NCBI GenBank assembly: GCA_000310025.1
Contig: FN648468.1
Location: forward strand, 168,792-192,015
DNA length: 23,224 bases
Direction of reading: 5' to 3'
DNA from: Ectocarpus siliculosus
Lineage: Eukaryota > Sar > Phaeophyceae > Ectocarpales > Ectocarpaceae
Shown: one piece after another, positions 20,001 through 23,224 of the stretch
Position numbering within the stretch: position 1 is the first letter of the stretch
How the letters are laid out: every line of letters starts with the position of its first letter
Notes under the pieces: generated by a model
What the model was told of the DNA's origin: nothing
Databases searched by the model: none
The model's input: only the letters and a program-made list of their open reading frames with translations
Program-made: the position numbers and the translations under genes

Positions 20001-20633
20001 CCAAGGTGTGTGTTTAAAAGGATGGCGGCTTTGTGTGTGTGTACAAGGATGGCGGCTTTGTGTGTGTGTACAAGGATGGCGGCTTTGTGTGTGTTTACAA
20101 GGATGGTGGCTTTGTGTGTGTTTACAAGGATGGCGGCTCTGGTGGTCTCAACATGTGCTTTTCTTCTGCAATAGTATTTCGGCTTGATAGTCGATAATGG
20201 AGTAGCGGTATTGTAGATATCGAGCCTCGAATCACGATACAGCTTCAGTTTCGGAAAAAGAATGAAAGCATGACCTCTTACACCCATATGCCGCCTCGAC
20301 CCCCTCCTCGCCCTTTTTTTTTTTTCTCGACTGTGCGGAACGGGAAAACCGTAAAACACGAACGCGGGAAAAATCCACACAGCCACCCCCGCGAACCTCC
20401 TCGCTCTGCGGGCCGACCTGGCGGAGGTAGCGCTCCAGATCGACGCCGAAGAGGACCTGTTCGTGAGGAAGGGCGTGGCCATCAAGTACCTTCGCAAGGC
20501 ACTCAAGAAGAAGGATGTGGACCTGGGGAGGCTCCGGCAGGCCGTGGAGGCTAGAGACACGGACATCCGCCACCTGGCCGACAGGATGGAGAGCGTGCAC
20601 AAGCTGCTCAAGGGGGTCTCGGCGTTGCAGTAG
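14098..20633 (+). CDS. Large ankyrin-repeat protein with a disordered N-terminal region bearing PPxY motifs
   Basis: Exons: 14098-16595, 17117-17270, 18017-18214, 18800-18940, 19326-19605, 19898-20005, 20383-20633. All junction phases agree; they total 3630 nt, 1209 residues from 14098 to TAG 20631-20633. The first exon opens after a strong acceptor, so the true start is upstream (see 8557 and 10072) or an internal ATG (14224). Residues 1-832 are low complexity: Gly, Ala and Ser runs, five Pro-rich Tyr motifs of which four are PPxY (Tyr codons 15367, 15496, 16009, 16210), a Glu/Asp-Lys tract (about 567-607) and a basic KRRPSRRRQLS stretch with kinase-type sites. About 858-970 holds ankyrin repeats (TALMLCAERGHTQMVDDLL; SALHLACFYGNTEAVELLL). 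More follow about 1045-1120 (SAVHLAAFHGYADSLRLLL; TPLHTACNGG). The last 80 residues look helical and charged. Ankyrin repeats bind proteins, and PPxY motifs bind WW domains, so a scaffold or adaptor role is inferred. Partners and location are unknown. Confidence 0.9.
16596..17116 (+). other. Intron with donor overlapping a stop and a 22-C acceptor tract
   Basis: A GT-AG intron of 521 nt. Its donor GTGAGA makes CG|GTGA, so the unspliced frame stops at TGA 16597-16599. The acceptor is an uninterrupted run of 22 C (17093-17114) immediately before AG. Splicing rebuilds CG|G (Arg) and continues LRKRAKQSRK into the ankyrin exon. Confidence 0.85.
17148..17150 (+). other. Possible internal start codon before the ankyrin repeats
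   Basis: ATG in AAG ATG TCG TCG follows a basic segment and precedes SVLAVPKDD and the first ankyrin repeat. If transcription began in the preceding intron, a 376-residue ankyrin-only protein would result. There is no direct promoter evidence. Confidence 0.25.
17271..18016 (+). other. GC-AG intron carrying a SINE
   Basis: A 746-nt intron. The exon ends GGCGACCTGGAG and the intron starts GCAAGT, the usual form of a GC-AG donor. It ends CCGTGCAG. Phase 0 on both sides joins GGDLE to IRDQFQ, the natural link between two ankyrin repeats. The nearby GT (GTAGCG at 17275) would give phase 1 and break the frame. Confidence 0.82.
17459..17778 (+). mobile_element. tRNA-derived SINE with pol III boxes and poly(A) tail
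   Basis: An A box TGGTCTAGTTGG (17467-17478) and a perfect B box GGTTCGAATCC (17511-17521) are spaced as in tRNA genes, with a tRNA-Glu-like A-box context. The acceptor stem and outer T stem do not pair, so this is not an intact tRNA gene. A second A-box-like string TGGCCTAGTGG lies at 17574-17584. The element ends in A14 at 17765-17778. I could not find clear target-site duplications. It is inserted in the sense direction within the GC-AG intron. Confidence 0.65.
18215..18799 (+). other. Intron between ankyrin exons 3 and 4
   Basis: A GT-AG intron of 585 nt (GTAAGC...TTGACAG), phase 0. It has a poly(T) tract just after the donor and CA/GT-rich microsatellites. It joins ADIG to AVDSEGRTPLDLA inside an ankyrin repeat. 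Confidence 0.88.
18941..19325 (+). other. Intron with a duplicated exon-end sequence
   Basis: A GT-AG intron of 385 nt (GTGAGC...TTTTTCAG), phase 0. It contains a near-copy of the preceding exon end at 19009-19028. It joins VNDTM to AVANFIAMG. Confidence 0.85.
19009..19028 (+). repeat. Near-copy of an exon end; candidate 15-nt microexon
   Basis: The 20 bases at 19009-19028 match 18924-18943 with one A-to-G change. In the copy, a pyrimidine-rich stretch ending CTCTATCAAG precedes GTCAACGACGCCATG (19011-19025), and GTGTCT follows. It could be spliced as a phase-0 microexon encoding VNDAM, beside VNDTM of the main exon. The downstream donor is weak, so it may be only a relic duplication. Confidence 0.4.
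19606..19897 (+). other. Intron between the last two ankyrin exons
   Basis: A GT-AG intron of 292 nt, phase 1. The donor GTGAGT runs into a long T tract and the acceptor follows TTTTTTTCCATCAG. Splicing restores a Gly codon (G|GA) within LLLEHGANPLA, the end of an ankyrin repeat. Confidence 0.9.
20006..20382 (+). other. Last intron of the ankyrin gene, containing a minisatellite
   Basis: A GT-AG intron of 377 nt, phase 1 (CAAG|GTGTGT...CCACACAG). Splicing makes Ala (G|CC), joining KAFQ to ATPANLLALR. The acceptor lacks a long pyrimidine tract close to AG (T12 lies about 50 nt upstream), so it is the least certain junction. Phase and downstream coding quality support it. Confidence 0.75.
20020..20154 (+). 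repeat. 27-bp tandem repeat, about five copies
   Basis: GGATGG recurs at 20020, 20047, 20074, 20101 and 20128, a strict 27-bp period. Units read GGATGGCGGCTTTGTG followed by a GT-rich part and TACAA, with small changes in copies 3-5. Because 27 is a multiple of three, the frame entering from the exon is kept and would read a nine-residue unit such as GWRLCVCVQ. Confidence 0.9.
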
Positions 20634-23224
20634 AATAGCATGCTTCTACTTCGTAATTTTTTATAGTGTCGCGTTTTTTTTTTTTTTTTCGAGGTCCGGC
20701 CACATGTTGGCGCGCGGCGAAGAAGAAAAACAAAAAAAAGGTGTCGTCCTGGATTCGGTCTTGTCTACTGATTTTTCCCGTTAGATTTTATGTGCATGAT
20801 ATTCGACGTTCTTGCCCACGGGTTTGGGTTGGTTTGATAGTTTTTTTTTTTTTTTTTGTGAGAGGTCGATTGCTGTTGGGGTGTATGTTCCAACACCCAT
20901 GAGCAACGCGCATCATTTTTGTACTCTGTCGGACGATCACCCGGGTTCCCCTGTTTCGTGGAGCATGGAGCTCAGGAGGGGGGGGGAGGAGTCTGCACCT
21001 GTGTGTCGTGCGTTTTTGGGGATAGGGGGACCCCGGCCCGGCCGGCTAGAGCCATCTTTGTTACTTGAACCAGCGCCGTCTCTTGCCTCCCGTGTTGCCT
21101 CGGCCCTTTCGGGCGGAGGCGTTTCTTATATATTGCCAAGAGGGGGCTCCGTGCCGACCGCTCCCTGTTTTCTTAAGTGGGTTGTAGTAGGTCCTCGGCG
21201 AAAGACTCATCTCGGGAAGGTGGAGGGCGGGGGGGAGGGCAGTTTTGTGGTATGTATCGTCTTGGGTGTGAAATCTCGGGTTTAGTGGATTCATTAGGTG
21301 TAGTTGCAAGCTTTTCGTTTCTTGCCCCTGTCGCATTTTGCGGCGGGGGGGGAGGGAGTAGTGACGAGGGATAGGGTGAGGCTTTCCTTGGACACAAGCT
21401 GGACGACGTCGGTCGTTCTGCTCTCTCTCTCTTTTTGTTTTTACTCATCACTTAACGATGTTGCTGCTGCTGTGTCCCTTCCTTTTCCCTTCGGGAAGGA
21501 ACCAAATGTTTTTTACTCGTCTCTTTCTGTTTTTGCCTTGTGGAAGAGAGGAGGCGGGGGTAAAGCTATCAAGTACATGTCGAAAGCAGGGTAAATGTAA
21601 GGTTTTTATATACTTCGTTTCGTGGGTGGCGTTTTGGCAGGGGGATAGGGGACTGAACCCCCCCCCCCCTCTCCGGCGGCCTTCCCGTTCGTTCGCAAAG
21701 GTTTTGCAAAGGCCCTCTTCTTGGCAATTTTTCAGTGACCACCGCAGTACTGCTGTCCAATTACCCCTTCACGATTGAGCTGCTGTGTTTCGCCGGGGGG
21801 GGGTTCTTGGTGCACCCACTCGATTGTGTCAACTCTGCAGGGCAGTTGCCCCAACGCCCGTATTTTTTTTTTGTTATTGCGCTGATTCAGCATACTCTGT
21901 ACGCCCTCTGCTCGTGCGGGTGTGCGGTAGAGGGGTGACGCAGTAGAGGGTGTGGCCGAGGCAGGCGGGGTGGGGGGGTGGGGAGTGGAAGCCGGCACTA
22001 CGACTGATCGAAGTGGGCTCGGCTGAATGAAGAGTGAGGCAAGGATACGATCAATCACGGAGAGTGGCTTTCCTAACCGACATTCAAGAGTTCGTGTTTC
22101 ATGTTTTGGGGTGACCGATGACATTACGGTGGGTGAAAACGCGGGGGATACGGTCGACAAAATTGACTTGGAAATGATGATTTTTTTGTGTGTGTGTTTT
22201 TTTTGTGTACCGCGCGTGGTGGTGTGTGGTGGTTTGATCGGGAGTTGTGCTCCCAAGTCATCCCGAGCGTGTTTCCGTAGTGAGGTTTAGCTCTTGCAGG
22301 TGGTTTTGGGAAGCGTTGTTTCCTTCCCCCCCCCGAAAAGCGGGGGGGGGGGGGAGGAGGATCTCTTTTTTGGTCGCCGGTTCTGTCGCGACGTCAGTCA
22401 CTCAAGCGAAAAAAAGTCGGTCGAAGACGGCACCGCGCCAACGGCTTTGTGTTCGTGCATGGAGATAAGGTGTGTGATCGTCGGCTTTGAAATCACGTGT
22501 CTCGTGGCGTCATCAGCGGCGGTGGTGTCATGACCTGCGGCGGCGCGCTTGTGTGAGTGTGTGTGTTTTTTTTGTCGGTGCTATGTATCCCCTGCTGTGG
22601 CTGCTGCTTCCTCTTGGACGGATGGATGCTGCTGGATTTTCCCCCCGCGCGCGCCACGCGCTACCGCCGTCGCTACACACGGCCATCGGGTGGGGGGAAA
22701 ATACGCGGTTGTTTGGAAGGGACGACAGGAGTGGCGGACGGTGTTCTGTGATTTCCTCGGGTTGGTTTGGTTGGAGAGCGACCTGTTGTCGCAGGTGTTT
22801 GTGGCAGTGGCAGTGGTGGAAAGGGGTGTGCACGATTCTTAGTATGTAAAACTTTCGCGAGAAAATGAGGTGCTCGTCGTCTTTTTTTAACCACATCTGT
22901 CTCTTTCGCGTATGTATTCTCTCGTCTCTTTTTCATCGAAATGTTTTTAAATGTGCTGGCTCTGTGCTGTGACTGATGTCTATTTTTGGGTGTTTTATAG
23001 TCTGCTGTTTTCTGCCGCGGCCCTGTCGTGCCCTTCGCGTTTCGTCCTTGCTTCTAGTGTATATTGTCTGTTTTTGTGTTTGTTTGGTGCGCTTGGTCCA
23101 AGCTTGAGAAAAAAGAAAATCATCGCTCATTCCGGAGTCGAAAAAAAAATAATATTGTGTGGCGCGATTTTCCATGTTCTTTGAGTTCTGCTCCCGCCGG
23201 CCGGGGCTGCTGCTGCTGCTCTTG
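20634..23224 (+). other. Long GT-rich 3' flank or UTR, no gene seen
   Basis: No exon with coherent coding character is seen on either strand to the end of the window. The + strand is rich in G and T and poor in A and C, like the introns of the upstream gene, and has many T homopolymers. This fits a long 3' UTR or continuing transcription in the + direction. I cannot place a polyadenylation site. The minus-strand open frame 22256-21732 is an A/C-rich chance frame. Confidence 0.45.

Noticed and set aside
21732-22256. 174-aa minus-strand ORF near the window end
   Set aside because: It is a T-poor antisense frame of GT-rich sequence, dominated by His/Lys/Pro/Thr runs, with no domain or splice sites.

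Overview
This window looks like nuclear DNA of an intron-rich eukaryotic alga, most likely a stramenopile and possibly a brown alga of the Ectocarpus type. The clues are GC-rich coding exons full of CCG/GGC/GCG triplet runs (poly-Gly, poly-Ala, poly-Ser, poly-Gln), introns of about 300-750 nt with T-rich or C-rich acceptors, a tRNA-derived SINE inside an intron, and long GT-rich 3' regions. The taxonomic call is inference from style. No marker gene is present.

Layout. (1) About 1-1560 has no gene on either strand. It is A/C-rich on the + strand, which fits the 3' transcribed flank of a minus-strand gene. (2) About 3279-1561, minus: a three-exon gene of unknown function whose splice phases agree. 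Its 5' end is unresolved. (3) 5411-3877, minus: a well-supported three-exon Rab-like small GTPase of 281 aa. It has an N-terminal Met-Gly and a cysteine cluster but no C-terminal prenyl cysteine, a non-consensus G3 box (DTSGK) and a long interswitch insertion. (4) About 5412-8556: a divergent intergenic region holding two diverged copies of a ~190-bp repeat and a small ORF between them. (5) 8557-8919 and 10072-10537, plus: two GC-rich candidate exons, probably the 5' part of the next gene. (6) 14098-20633, plus: a large seven-exon gene. One 2.5-kb exon encodes a disordered, low-complexity region with several PPxY motifs. Six smaller exons follow, encoding ankyrin repeats and an alpha-helical C-terminus. 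All splice phases agree and give 1209 residues from 14098. (7) 20634-23224: no convincing gene; GT-rich sequence compatible with a long 3' UTR or downstream flank.

The two confident genes suggest signalling or trafficking roles: a membrane-anchored Rab-like switch, and an ankyrin scaffold with WW-domain ligand motifs. Nothing in the sequence shows that the two act together. The most interesting signals are the unusual GTPase, a GC-AG intron that carries a SINE, an in-frame 27-bp minisatellite in the last intron of the ankyrin gene, a duplicated exon end that could be a 15-nt microexon, and a bare poly(T) tract flanked by a 12-bp direct duplication.
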